DNA from: an uncultured Pseudomonadota bacterium
GTDB taxonomy: Bacteria; Pseudomonadota; Alphaproteobacteria; Rs-D84
NCBI GenBank assembly: GCA_947303165.1
Contig: CAMYXE010000052.1
Location: 1 to 5,441 of the forward strand
Length of the DNA: 5,441 bases
Direction of reading: 5' to 3'
Below, in pieces: positions 1 through 5,441 of this stretch (within the stretch, counting starts at the first letter, position 1; the number at the start of each line of letters is the position of its first letter). The translations under genes and the position numbers were made by a program. Under the pieces are notes generated by a model. It was not told the DNA's origin, did no database searches, and was given only the letters and a program-made list of their open reading frames with translations.

Positions 1-274
1 CACCACAAGGGCATTTCATGTAAAGTGGATTTTTATTGACGATATACAAAGTCCGTTGGGGTTTCATCTCGTCATGTATTTTGCGTGGATTAAGTGACAA
101 GATAAAATGACAGTAATATTGCATGCAACCGCCACGTATCGGCACCAATTTTTCTAATTCTTCTAATTTATCAAAAACTTCTTCGTTTTTCAAAAAACCA
201 CACTTCATACGTGGCCCATGCCAGTTGCCAAAACAAAATACTACATCTGTTAAATTATAAATCCCGTCGGCCAT
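1..274 (-). CDS. Cys-rich hypothetical protein with CPCG motif, C-terminus beyond window
   Basis: Reading leftward from the ATG at 274-272 gives 91 open codons with no stop before the window edge, so the C-terminal part is missing. The product starts MADGIYNLTD. It has six cysteines (C14, C25, C50, C55, C88, C90), a charged helical stretch rich in Glu, Leu and Lys at about residues 31-43, and a strand-like segment (LYIVNKNPLYMKCPCG) just before the edge. The CPCG after a beta-strand, together with the other Cys and His56, suggests metal binding, probably zinc. An 'LYI...CPCG' arrangement recalls the DUF6527 family, but there the motif usually continues CPCGCG, whereas here the next codon starts with G and cannot be Cys. 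I therefore do not assign the family. The Shine-Dalgarno is weak (ACGGAT about 7 nt before the ATG). An extended -10 lies just upstream, and the small gene 55 bp upstream points the same way, so this gene may have its own promoter, share one, or both. The open frame and start are reasonably sure; the function is unknown. Confidence 0.65.
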   Translation of the reverse strand, partial: MADGIYNLTDVVFCFGNWHGPRMKCGFLKNEEVFDKLEELEKLVPIRGGCMQYYCHFILSLNPRKIHDEMKPQRTLYIVNKNPLYMKCPCG

Positions 275-295
275 TTTAAATCCGTTCGTATGTAT

Positions 296-304
296 ATTGT
301 ATCA
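296..304 (-). promoter_or_regulatory. Possible extended -10 promoter for the Cys-rich gene
   Basis: The minus strand reads TGATACAAT, a TGn extended -10 followed by a five-of-six TATAAT match. There is no good -35 at 16-18 bp, which extended -10 promoters tolerate. Initiation about 7 nt downstream would give a leader of only about 15 nt before the ATG at 274. It could let the Cys-rich gene be expressed apart from the small protein gene upstream. Confidence 0.4.
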
Positions 305-329
305 CAAGTTTTATCAAAAACCGACGGCT

Positions 330-473
330 TTATTTGCTTTTACCTGGACTTAAGAACCCCAATTTTTCTAAAGCGGTTTCAATCAGCTTCCATGCAAATA
401 ATATACCGCACAAATCTGCAAACCAACCCCAGAACGGGCCAAAAATTCCTGATGTTGTAGTGGTGCTTGCCAT
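330..473 (-). CDS. 47-residue hydrophobic small protein, likely single-pass membrane
   Basis: The frame runs from the ATG at 473-471 to the TAA at 332-330 and encodes 47 residues. I do not recognise the product. It has an uncharged Thr/Ser-rich start (MASTTTTSG) and a hydrophobic, aromatic stretch at residues 9-28 with three Trp, four Phe, one Cys (C22) and a lone Asp (D20). An amphipathic helix-like tail follows (KLIETALEKLGFL), ending in PGKSK. The positive charges in the tail suggest an inner-membrane protein with the C-terminus in the cytoplasm. Two independent signals support reality: a strong Shine-Dalgarno (AAGAGGTGA) 5 nt before the ATG, and a near-consensus promoter (TTGACA, 17 bp, TACTAT) giving a leader of about 20 nt. 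It lies divergent from gyrA and upstream of, and co-directional with, the Cys-rich gene. Possible roles include a small membrane regulator or a toxin-like peptide; nothing in the sequence decides between them. Confidence 0.75.
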   Translation of the reverse strand: MASTTTTSGIFGPFWGWFADLCGILFAWKLIETALEKLGFLSPGKSK

Positions 474-477
474 TTTT

Positions 478-486
478 TCACCTCTT
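478..486 (-). promoter_or_regulatory. Strong Shine-Dalgarno of the small protein gene
   Basis: The minus strand reads AAGAGGTGA, followed by five bases and the ATG at 473. It matches the anti-Shine-Dalgarno far better than the leaders of the other genes in the window and fixes the start of the 47-residue frame. Confidence 0.75.
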
Positions 487-499
487 GGTTACACATGTG

Positions 500-528
500 A
501 TAGTATTACAAATGTATCGTTTTGTCAA
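500..528 (-). promoter_or_regulatory. Sigma-70-type promoter of the small protein gene
   Basis: On the minus strand, TTGACA (528-523) is a perfect -35. A 17-bp spacer leads to TACTAT (505-500), a five-of-six -10. The predicted start of transcription is near 493, inside the palindrome CACATGTG. This is the best hexamer pair in the window. It faces away from the gyrA promoter, with 34 bp of AT-rich DNA between the two -35 elements. Confidence 0.7.
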
Positions 529-562
529 CTGTAAATTTAATAGAATAAAAATGCTTTATTTC

Positions 563-592
563 TTGACCTGGACCGCAAAAATTTGCTATCTT
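563..592 (+). promoter_or_regulatory. Predicted promoter of the gyrA gene cluster
   Basis: TTGACC at 563-568 matches the -35 at five of six positions. The -10 is CTATCT at 586-591 (17-bp spacer) or TATCTT at 587-592 (18-bp spacer). The CTAT form resembles alphaproteobacterial -10 elements. Transcription would begin near 598-600, giving a leader of about 28 nt before the ATG at 627. The region just upstream of the -35 is AT-rich and could act as an UP element. Confidence 0.6.
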
Positions 593-610
593 TCACGTGT
601 TAAAACATCA

Positions 611-617
611 AGGAAAG
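611..617 (+). promoter_or_regulatory. gyrA ribosome binding site deciding the 627 start
   Basis: AGGAAAG lies nine bases before the ATG at 627. The earlier in-frame GTG at 597 has no Shine-Dalgarno and sits at or before the predicted transcription start, so this site selects the ATG. Confidence 0.65.
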
Positions 618-626
618 AGTAAGGTT

Positions 627-3368
627 ATGTCAGAAATTGAAAATACAAATGAAATAAACGAAATCAAGATTCCACAATCTTCTATTGAACATGAAATGCG
701 GACCAGTTTTTTGGACTATGCAATGTCCGTTATTGTTGACCGCGCATTACCAGATGTGCGCGATGGGTGCAAACCTGTGCATCGTCGTATTTTATACGTT
801 ATGAATGATGTTGCGCCGGCAACCAAGCCAACGGTAAAGTCTGCGCGTATTGTCGGTGATGTTATGGGTAAATACCACCCGCATGGTGATAGTTCTATTT
901 ACGAAGCTATGGTTCGTATGGGACAAGATTTTTCTATGGGTGAAATGTTGGTCCAAGGTCAAGGTAATTTCGGTTCGCGCGACGGTGATAAAGCCGCGGC
1001 TATGCGTTATACCGAGGCACGCCTTTCCAAACTTGGTGCAACATTGATGGAAGATATGGACAAAGATACGGTTGATTGGCAACCGAACTTTGACGGAACA
1101 TTGCAAGAACCTGTTGTGTTGCCAACCAAGTTTCCGAATTTCCTGGTAAATGGTGGTTCGGGTATCGCTGTCGGTATGGCGACAAATGTTCCAACATATA
1201 ACTTGGGTGAAATTTGCAACGGTATTTTGGCTATTCTGGATAATCGTGAATTAAGCGATGATGATTTGTTCCAAATAATCCCGGGGCCTGATTTTCCAAC
1301 GGGTGCAATTATTATGGGGCGCGCAGGTGCGTATAAAGCGCATACTACGGGACGCGGCTCAATTATTGTTCGTGCAAAAACACATAATGAAAAATTCCAT
1401 GATCATGACGCAATCGTTGTCGATGAAATTCCGTATCAGGTTAACAAAGCCCAGATGATTATCAAAATTGCTGAATTGGCCAAAGACAAAAAAATCGAAG
1501 GCATTGCAGAAATTCGTGATGAATCATCCAAGGAAGGTTTGCGTATCGTTATTGAATTAAAACGCGATGCAATTTCTGACGTTGTGCTAAATCATTTATT
1601 TCAATATACCGAAATGCAAACGAATTTCCCAGTCAATATGATGGCGTTGAATCGTGGCCGTCCGATGCTATTCAATGTTCGGGGTGTGTTGGATGCGTTT
1701 ATAGAATTCCGTGAAGAAGTCATTCGTCGCAGAACAATATTCGATTTGAACAAGGCGCGTAATCGTGCACATACTTTACTTGGTTTATCTGTCGCGGTTG
1801 GTAATTTGGATGAAGTTATTGAATTGATTAAATCATCAGCCAGCCCAGAAGATGCACGTGCCGCGCTGGTTGCACGTGGTTGGAAGGCGTCAGATATTGA
1901 AAACTATATTCAATTGATTGATGATCCAAATACAGAATACAAAGACGGTATGTTCTATATGTCCGAAGACCAAGCAAAGGCGATTTTGGAATTGCAATTG
2001 CACCGCTTGACCGGTTTAGAACGTGATAAATTACATGCTGATTTGGTTGATTTGGGTGCGCAAATTCGTGACCTGTTGGATATATTGGCATCACACGAAC
2101 GTATCGTTCAAATTATTCGTGATGAAACAACCGCGGTGCGTGATAATTGGGCGTCGCCGCGTCGCACAGAAATTTCTGATGCAGAAATCGATATCGATAT
2201 CGAAGATTTAATTGCACGTGAAGATATGGTTGTGACGGTTTCTAATACTGGTTATATCAAACGCGTATCATTGGATACATATCGTGCACAAAAACGTGGT
2301 GGCAAGGGGCGTAATGCAATGACAACCAAGGACGATGATTATGTGGTCCAAGTGTTCGTTGCAAATACTCATACGCCGTTGTTGTTCTTCTCGTCACGCG
2401 GTTTGTGCTATAAGTTAAAGACATATAAACTGCCCGAAGCGGCGGCGGCGGCCAAGGGACGTCCGTTGGTTAACTTGTTGCCACTAGAGGCAAATGAAAC
2501 CATAACTGCAATCTTGCCAGTGCCCGAAGAAGATGTTCAGGCGATCAAAGAATCTGGTAAAGAACATTTCTTGATGTTTGTGACTGCGTCGGGTACTGTG
2601 CGTCGCAATCGTATGTCTGATTTTGATTCAATTCGCGCAAATGGAAAAATCGCGATGAAGTTGGACGATGGGGATAGTTTGGTTTCTGTGTTGCCATGCG
2701 CCGAAGACCAAGATGTGTTCTTGGCGACATATCGTGGGCGTTGCATACGATTCCCTGTCCCAGAAATTCGTATTTTTGCGGGACGTAATTCAACCGGGGT
2801 TCGCGGAATCACATTGGACAAAGACGATAGAATTATTGGAATGTCTATGTTGAATCGCGGTGAATCTGATTCGGCTGTGCGTGCCGCGTATGTTAAACAA
2901 TCGCGTGCTGCGCGTCGTGCCGCAACGGGTATAGAAGAAGAGGGCGATGCCGAAGAAGAAGCAACAACGCTGGTCTTGGATGATGCCAAGATGGCGGAAT
3001 TGGCGGCACGTGAAGAATTCATCCTTACCATTTCTGAAAACGGATTTGGTAAACGCACCAGTTCGTATGAATATCGTTTGACGCATCGTGGCGGTGGCGG
3101 ATTTACCAATATTAAATTGGGTGGTAAAAATACCGCGGTTGCGGGATCGTTCCCAGTATCTGATGAAAACGATATTATTATGGTGACCGATGGCGGAAAA
3201 ATTATTCGCACACCTGCATCAGATATTCGCCTGGCCGGGCGCAGTACCGCGGGTGTGACATTGTTCCGTACGGCGGAAAATGAAAAGGTTGTGTCGGCAA
3301 TATCTATTGAATCAGACGGTGCCGAAGAAACAACTGAACCAACAACGGATCAAACAGAAAATGGATAG
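627..3368 (+). CDS. gyrA: DNA gyrase subunit A
   Basis: GyrA is the breakage-reunion subunit of the A2B2 type II topoisomerase that introduces negative supercoils using ATP hydrolysed by GyrB. The 913-residue product begins [10 protein letters not shown]; an in-frame GTG 10 codons earlier is unlikely to be the start. Visible landmarks are KPVHRR (49-54), the quinolone-region [10 protein letters not shown] (81-90), catalytic Tyr128 in [10 protein letters not shown], and the GyrA box QKRGGKG (555-561). The GyrA box opens the C-terminal beta-pinwheel and separates GyrA from ParC. The pinwheel is interrupted at about residues 748-795 by a basic then acidic helical insertion ([15 protein letters not shown]). 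It resembles insertions I associate with alphaproteobacterial GyrA and makes the protein longer than E. coli GyrA (875). The tail (893-913) is acidic. Ser89 and Glu93 align with E. coli Ser83 and Asp87, so the classic Ser substitution of quinolone resistance is absent. The last 8 nt overlap the next gene. The identification is firm. Confidence 0.98.
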   Translation: MSEIENTNEINEIKIPQSSIEHEMRTSFLDYAMSVIVDRALPDVRDGCKPVHRRILYVMNDVAPATKPTVKSARIVGDVMGKYHPHGDSSIYEAMVRMGQDFSMGEMLVQGQGNFGSRDGDKAAAMRYTEARLSKLGATLMEDMDKDTVDWQPNFDGTLQEPVVLPTKFPNFLVNGGSGIAVGMATNVPTYNLGEICNGILAILDNRELSDDDLFQIIPGPDFPTGAIIMGRAGAYKAHTTGRGSIIVRAKTHNEKFHDHDAIVVDEIPYQVNKAQMIIKIAELAKDKKIEGIAEIRDESSKEGLRIVIELKRDAISDVVLNHLFQYTEMQTNFPVNMMALNRGRPMLFNVRGVLDAFIEFREEVIRRRTIFDLNKARNRAHTLLGLSVAVGNLDEVIELIKSSASPEDARAALVARGWKASDIENYIQLIDDPNTEYKDGMFYMSEDQAKAILELQLHRLTGLERDKLHADLVDLGAQIRDLLDILASHERIVQIIRDETTAVRDNWASPRRTEISDAEIDIDIEDLIAREDMVVTVSNTGYIKRVSLDTYRAQKRGGKGRNAMTTKDDDYVVQVFVANTHTPLLFFSSRGLCYKLKTYKLPEAAAAAKGRPLVNLLPLEANETITAILPVPEEDVQAIKESGKEHFLMFVTASGTVRRNRMSDFDSIRANGKIAMKLDDGDSLVSVLPCAEDQDVFLATYRGRCIRFPVPEIRIFAGRNSTGVRGITLDKDDRIIGMSMLNRGESDSAVRAAYVKQSRAARRAATGIEEEGDAEEEATTLVLDDAKMAELAAREEFILTISENGFGKRTSSYEYRLTHRGGGGFTNIKLGGKNTAVAGSFPVSDENDIIMVTDGGKIIRTPASDIRLAGRSTAGVTLFRTAENEKVVSAISIESDGAEETTEPTTDQTENG

Positions 3369-3801
3369 TGAATATTTTGTATCAATAAATACTGTGTCAC
3401 GGGAACTGGGGATTCCTGCATACACATTACGCTATTGGGAAAAACAATTCCCGACAATTGTGCATCCAACGACGGGTGCGGGTGGGCGACGTTATTACAG
3501 ACCAGATATGGTGGAACGTCTGCGCACAATCCAGGATTTATTATATAATCGTGGTATGACAATTGCAGGTGTTAAGAAATTGATACGAAATGGTGACTTT
3601 ACCGCAACGGATATGAATATCGAAGCACGTCCACGTGCCGTTGTTAACAGTGCCAGCAATATGGACATTATTGCAGATGAAACATGTGATGTTGAGAATG
3701 TATTTATGAACACACGTTCAATGACCAGTGCGCACATAGATTCAACTAAATTGGATTTGGCAATCGGTTTATTAGAACAGGCAAAAGATGTATTGCAATA
3801 A
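3361..3801 (+). CDS. MerR-family transcriptional regulator
   Basis: This 146-residue protein carries one N-terminal MerR-type winged-helix DNA-binding domain. The helix-turn-helix is at about 7-31 ([20 protein letters not shown]), the wing has GGRRYYRP (41-48), and the second helical pair is at about 49-78 ([20 protein letters not shown]). Residues 80-125 are low in structure signals, and a Leu-rich helix (about 130-146, [16 protein letters not shown]) could be a short dimerisation coil. There is one Cys (C109), so a metal sensor of the MerR/CueR type is unlikely. The domain closely resembles the MerR-like protein that commonly follows ihfA in alphaproteobacteria; here it follows gyrA instead. 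The ATG at 3361 lies inside the gyrA end (ATGGATAG, 8-nt overlap) and has only a weak GGAT upstream, so translation is probably coupled to gyrA. Longer forms starting inside gyrA lack domain support. Its targets and any ligand cannot be read from the sequence. Confidence 0.9.
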   Translation: MDSEYFVSINTVSRELGIPAYTLRYWEKQFPTIVHPTTGAGGRRYYRPDMVERLRTIQDLLYNRGMTIAGVKKLIRNGDFTATDMNIEARPRAVVNSASNMDIIADETCDVENVFMNTRSMTSAHIDSTKLDLAIGLLEQAKDVLQ

Positions 3802-3816
3802 AAAGGAAATAAAAAT

Positions 3817-4230
3817 ATGAAAAACAGTATGCCAAATGGTTTTACATTTATGACGGACGAAGAAAAGCAGCTGCTTCAGAAAGTTAAGGAAGAACCTGAA
3901 AAGGCACAGGATTTGACAACAGATATTCTTACGTTGTCGCGGTGCCCGTCCGAGGAATTTCTGTTAACGGCGGTGTTTTTATGCCCTATGATTATTCGTC
4001 ATGTTCATAATCAAAGTTTTTGGTTGCGTATGATTGCGGTCACATTGGACAAAAGTAAAGCACAATATGTAAATGGCATGACCCCGGAAATACGTGCGGC
4101 CGCAGACCCAAAGAATAAGCTTACTATTATGGATTTGAATATGCCGCACTATTTGAATGAAATATATGCAAATGCATGTAATCTGCGTGCATGTGGTGTT
4201 ACAACATTGAATAAAGATTTGTTGCGTTAA
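3817..4230 (+). CDS. Hypothetical helical protein with degenerate 22-residue repeats
   Basis: The 137-residue product is unrecognised as a named gene. It has no signal peptide or clear membrane segment. After a charged N-terminal helix (about 13-32), residues 46-97 show a 22-residue periodicity: Ala52, Ala74 and Ala96 align, as do Val53/Val75, Val63/Val85 and Ser67/Thr89. Each unit reads roughly 'LxxAVxxxxxxxxxVxNQS'. The pattern resembles DUF4116-type helical repeats ('AV..dg.al.yv...t.el'), but with only about two and a half units this is a resemblance by eye. Five Cys are present (C43, C56, C121, C126 and nothing forming a CxxC), so I count four certain ones and see no metal site. AAGGAA at 3803-3808 is a good Shine-Dalgarno 8 nt before the ATG, and the MerR stop is only 15 nt upstream, so it belongs to the gyrA cluster. 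Its stop shares one base with the next start. A likely role is a cytosolic protein-protein interaction module; the function is unknown. Confidence 0.85.
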   Translation: MKNSMPNGFTFMTDEEKQLLQKVKEEPEKAQDLTTDILTLSRCPSEEFLLTAVFLCPMIIRHVHNQSFWLRMIAVTLDKSKAQYVNGMTPEIRAAADPKNKLTIMDLNMPHYLNEIYANACNLRACGVTTLNKDLLR

Positions 4231-4844
4231 TGAAAAAGTTTTTTCCCATTTATTTGATATGTGTAATGTCATTTTATGCGAATGCATTAGCGAACGATAG
4301 ATCGTTGAATACGGCTGATTCCGCTGTGTTGCAAGAATCTGCACCAAAATGGCAACCATATATCGGGGTAAATTTTGGAATCAATGCGTCAGATGTTTCG
4401 GTGCACGGCGAAGATTTTTTCGATTTTGGCGGTGTATTTAATTTCGAAGCGGGCGCGCGTTATAACAAACGTTATCGTTTAGCATTAAATTATCAATCAC
4501 GTGCCGAAGTATCAGAGCTGTTTCAGATTTTATTTGGACATGTTATTTCTATTACAAATGATGCGGTTCGTATAAATGGATACTATGATTATGTATCGTT
4601 AAAACATTTTGCAATGTATATTGGCGCGGGCCTTGGGGGTGATTGGTATGACTATAAAATAACCGAACGGTTAGATAATTCTGAAAAGTCGGAACATGGG
4701 CTAACTTTTACGGCAGGTGCGACCACAGGCCTTAGTTTTAGTTTTTGGCATATGGCCATAGATTTAGGTTTTTCGTTTGATTATATTGTATATCCGCAAA
4801 TATACAGTTACGGACCAAATATTGGATTGCGATATAATTTCTAA
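4230..4844 (+). CDS. Outer-membrane beta-barrel protein, Opa/OmpA-like fold
   Basis: This 204-residue protein starts with a classic Sec signal: two Lys, a hydrophobic core (FFPIYLICVMSFY) and ANALA, with cleavage predicted after Ala21. After a short linker (22-40), alternating aromatic or hydrophobic and polar residues mark transmembrane strands: WQPYIGVNFGINA (41-53), FNFEAGARY (70-78), RLALNYQSRAEV (83-94), RINGYYDYV (114-122), FAMYIGAGLGGDWYDY (127-142), LTFTAGATTGLSFS (158-171), MAIDLGFSFDYIV (175-187) and PNIGLRYNF (196-204). The terminal Phe in RYNF is the signal read by the BAM machinery. Length and strand number fit an eight-stranded barrel of the opacity/surface-antigen type. It probably serves as a structural or surface protein; no enzyme motif or OmpA peptidoglycan-binding domain is present. 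The start overlaps the previous stop by one base (TAATG) with no clear Shine-Dalgarno, so reinitiation is expected. No terminator hairpin is evident after it. Confidence 0.88.
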   Translation: MKKFFPIYLICVMSFYANALANDRSLNTADSAVLQESAPKWQPYIGVNFGINASDVSVHGEDFFDFGGVFNFEAGARYNKRYRLALNYQSRAEVSELFQILFGHVISITNDAVRINGYYDYVSLKHFAMYIGAGLGGDWYDYKITERLDNSEKSEHGLTFTAGATTGLSFSFWHMAIDLGFSFDYIVYPQIYSYGPNIGLRYNF

Positions 4845-4882
4845 AGTGATGCTGTTTGGTGGTTTGTATTTTTACCTGTTTA

Positions 4883-4891
4883 TGGTATAAT
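4883..4891 (+). promoter_or_regulatory. Extended -10 promoter for the gene at 4915
   Basis: TGGTATAAT joins a TGn extension to a perfect TATAAT (4886-4891). The -35 region is poor (TTTGTA at 4863-4868, 17-bp spacing), as is common with extended -10 promoters. Transcription would begin near 4898, about 17 nt before the ATG. This separates the last gene from the gyrA cluster, although readthrough is possible because no terminator is visible between them. Confidence 0.6.
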
Positions 4892-4914
4892 AATAACCAC
4901 AAGGGAGAGATAAA

Positions 4915-5441
4915 ATGCAACAAGATAAATTGGCACAGTTGGGAAGAAAAATAAATCAATGGTACGAGGACAAAGAGAACCCATCGGCAACCGATATTGG
5001 CGAGATGACCTTTAATTTATGGTATTCCTTTCAAGATGTTGCACCATCACTGGAAAATTTTGAAAGATTTATTCAATTGTTGGAACTTTTGGCATGCACC
5101 GTTTTAGATCGTTCGCCGAAAATCATAGGTGTCTGTGGTGCGGTGGCACACAAATTGCAAACAAGTATGGATATGATAGAAAAATATTTGCCAAATGAGG
5201 CAAGTAATGCCGCGCGAATGATAAGTTTGTTGCAAGAACACGATTTACAGTTGTTAGAGAATGCACAACGTGACGGCAAAATAGACGCATTGCGTCGTGT
5301 GGATACCGATAATTATTTGTCCGATGGTTCAAAACAAGAATCAAGTGATTTTGAATTGGTTAAACTTAGTGTTAACGAAATAAATGCGGATGGAACAGTA
5401 CCTGTTCGCACAATTGAACATTTTTATAATCAAGAATATCA
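4915..5441 (+). CDS. Hypothetical mostly helical protein, C-terminus beyond window
   Basis: The frame from the ATG at 4915 stays open to the edge, giving 175 complete codons (MQQDKLAQLGRKINQWYEDK onward). I do not recognise it. There is no signal peptide or transmembrane segment. The first 125 residues look like a bundle of amphipathic helices: about 1-20, 26-42, 46-66 (FERFIQLLELLACTVLDRS), 70-90, 94-110 and 111-127. From about residue 130 the chain becomes polar and less regular (DGSKQESSDFELVKLSVNE), perhaps a linker to another domain past the edge. Two Cys (C61, C74) show no metal-site spacing. The start is well supported by AAGGGAGAG at 4901-4909, 5 nt before the ATG, and by the extended -10 just upstream. 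Base composition and codon use match the neighbours, so there is no sign of recent transfer. It is likely cytosolic; no function can be inferred. Confidence 0.82.
   Translation, partial: MQQDKLAQLGRKINQWYEDKENPSATDIGEMTFNLWYSFQDVAPSLENFERFIQLLELLACTVLDRSPKIIGVCGAVAHKLQTSMDMIEKYLPNEASNAARMISLLQEHDLQLLENAQRDGKIDALRRVDTDNYLSDGSKQESSDFELVKLSVNEINADGTVPVRTIEHFYNQEY

Noticed and set aside
334..534. Plus-strand open frame of 66 codons
   Set aside because: It lies opposite the better supported 47-residue minus-strand gene, has no ribosome binding site and runs through the divergent promoter.
597..626. Upstream in-frame GTG as the gyrA start, adding 10 residues
   Set aside because: It has no Shine-Dalgarno, it lies at or before the predicted transcription start, and the ATG at 627 has AGGAAAG at proper spacing.
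876..906. Quinolone-resistance change at GyrA Glu93 (E. coli Asp87 position)
   Set aside because: Glu is a common wild-type residue at this position in many bacteria, and the key Ser (Ser89) is intact.
2185..2205. Short GATATC tandem in gyrA
   Set aside because: It encodes the ordinary acidic run DIDIED in GyrA and is explained by coding.
2537..3211. Minus-strand open frame of 224 codons inside gyrA
   Set aside because: It is antisense to the conserved GyrA C-terminal domain, has low-complexity Ser/Ala/Arg composition and no promoter or ribosome binding site; a shadow of codon bias.
4230..4262. Lipoprotein signal with Cys11 in the OMP leader
   Set aside because: The residues before the Cys (YLI) do not fit a lipobox, and a normal signal peptidase I site (ALA) follows at residue 21.
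3979..4359. Minus-strand open frame of 126 codons
   Set aside because: It is antisense to two well supported genes and has no expression signals or domain-like pattern.
4845..4900. Terminator after the OMP gene from GTGGTT (4859-4864) and AACCAC (4895-4900)
   Set aside because: Six pairs around a 30-base loop that contains the promoter, with no T-run after the second arm; not a terminator.

Overview
The window looks like chromosomal DNA of an AT-rich alphaproteobacterium. The evidence is the GyrA, which carries the roughly 50-residue charged insertion in its C-terminal pinwheel that I associate with alphaproteobacterial GyrA, and a MerR-type regulator closely resembling the one usually found beside ihfA in that class. 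Codon use is AT-leaning (AAA, GAA, TTG, CGT), stops are TAA or TAG, and Trp is TGG, so the standard bacterial code fits. A host-associated or gut lineage with a reduced genome is plausible but is inference only.

Layout. Positions 1-473 hold two minus-strand genes: a 47-residue hydrophobic small protein (473-330) and, 55 bp further on, a Cys-rich protein that runs off the left edge (274 to <1). Positions 474-626 are a divergent promoter region serving the small protein leftward and gyrA rightward. Positions 627-4844 are a tight plus-strand array: gyrA, a MerR-family regulator (8-nt overlap), a 137-residue protein of unknown function with degenerate 22-residue repeats (15-nt gap), and an outer-membrane beta-barrel protein (1-nt overlap, TAATG). 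Positions 4845-4914 hold a new promoter with a strong extended -10. It drives an unrecognised gene (4915 to >5441) that runs off the right edge.

How the genes work together. GyrA needs GyrB, which is not in the window, to make gyrase. The three genes behind gyrA have no obvious topological role. Their spacing and overlaps predict co-transcription and translational coupling, so a housekeeping promoter would set the supply of a regulator, a repeat protein and a surface protein. No rRNA, tRNA, CRISPR array, insertion sequence or convincing Rho-independent terminator was seen. No gap between genes exceeds 300 bases. The least ordinary parts are the small membrane-type protein beside gyrA, its Cys-rich neighbour, and the unusual gyrA-merR-repeat protein-OMP order.
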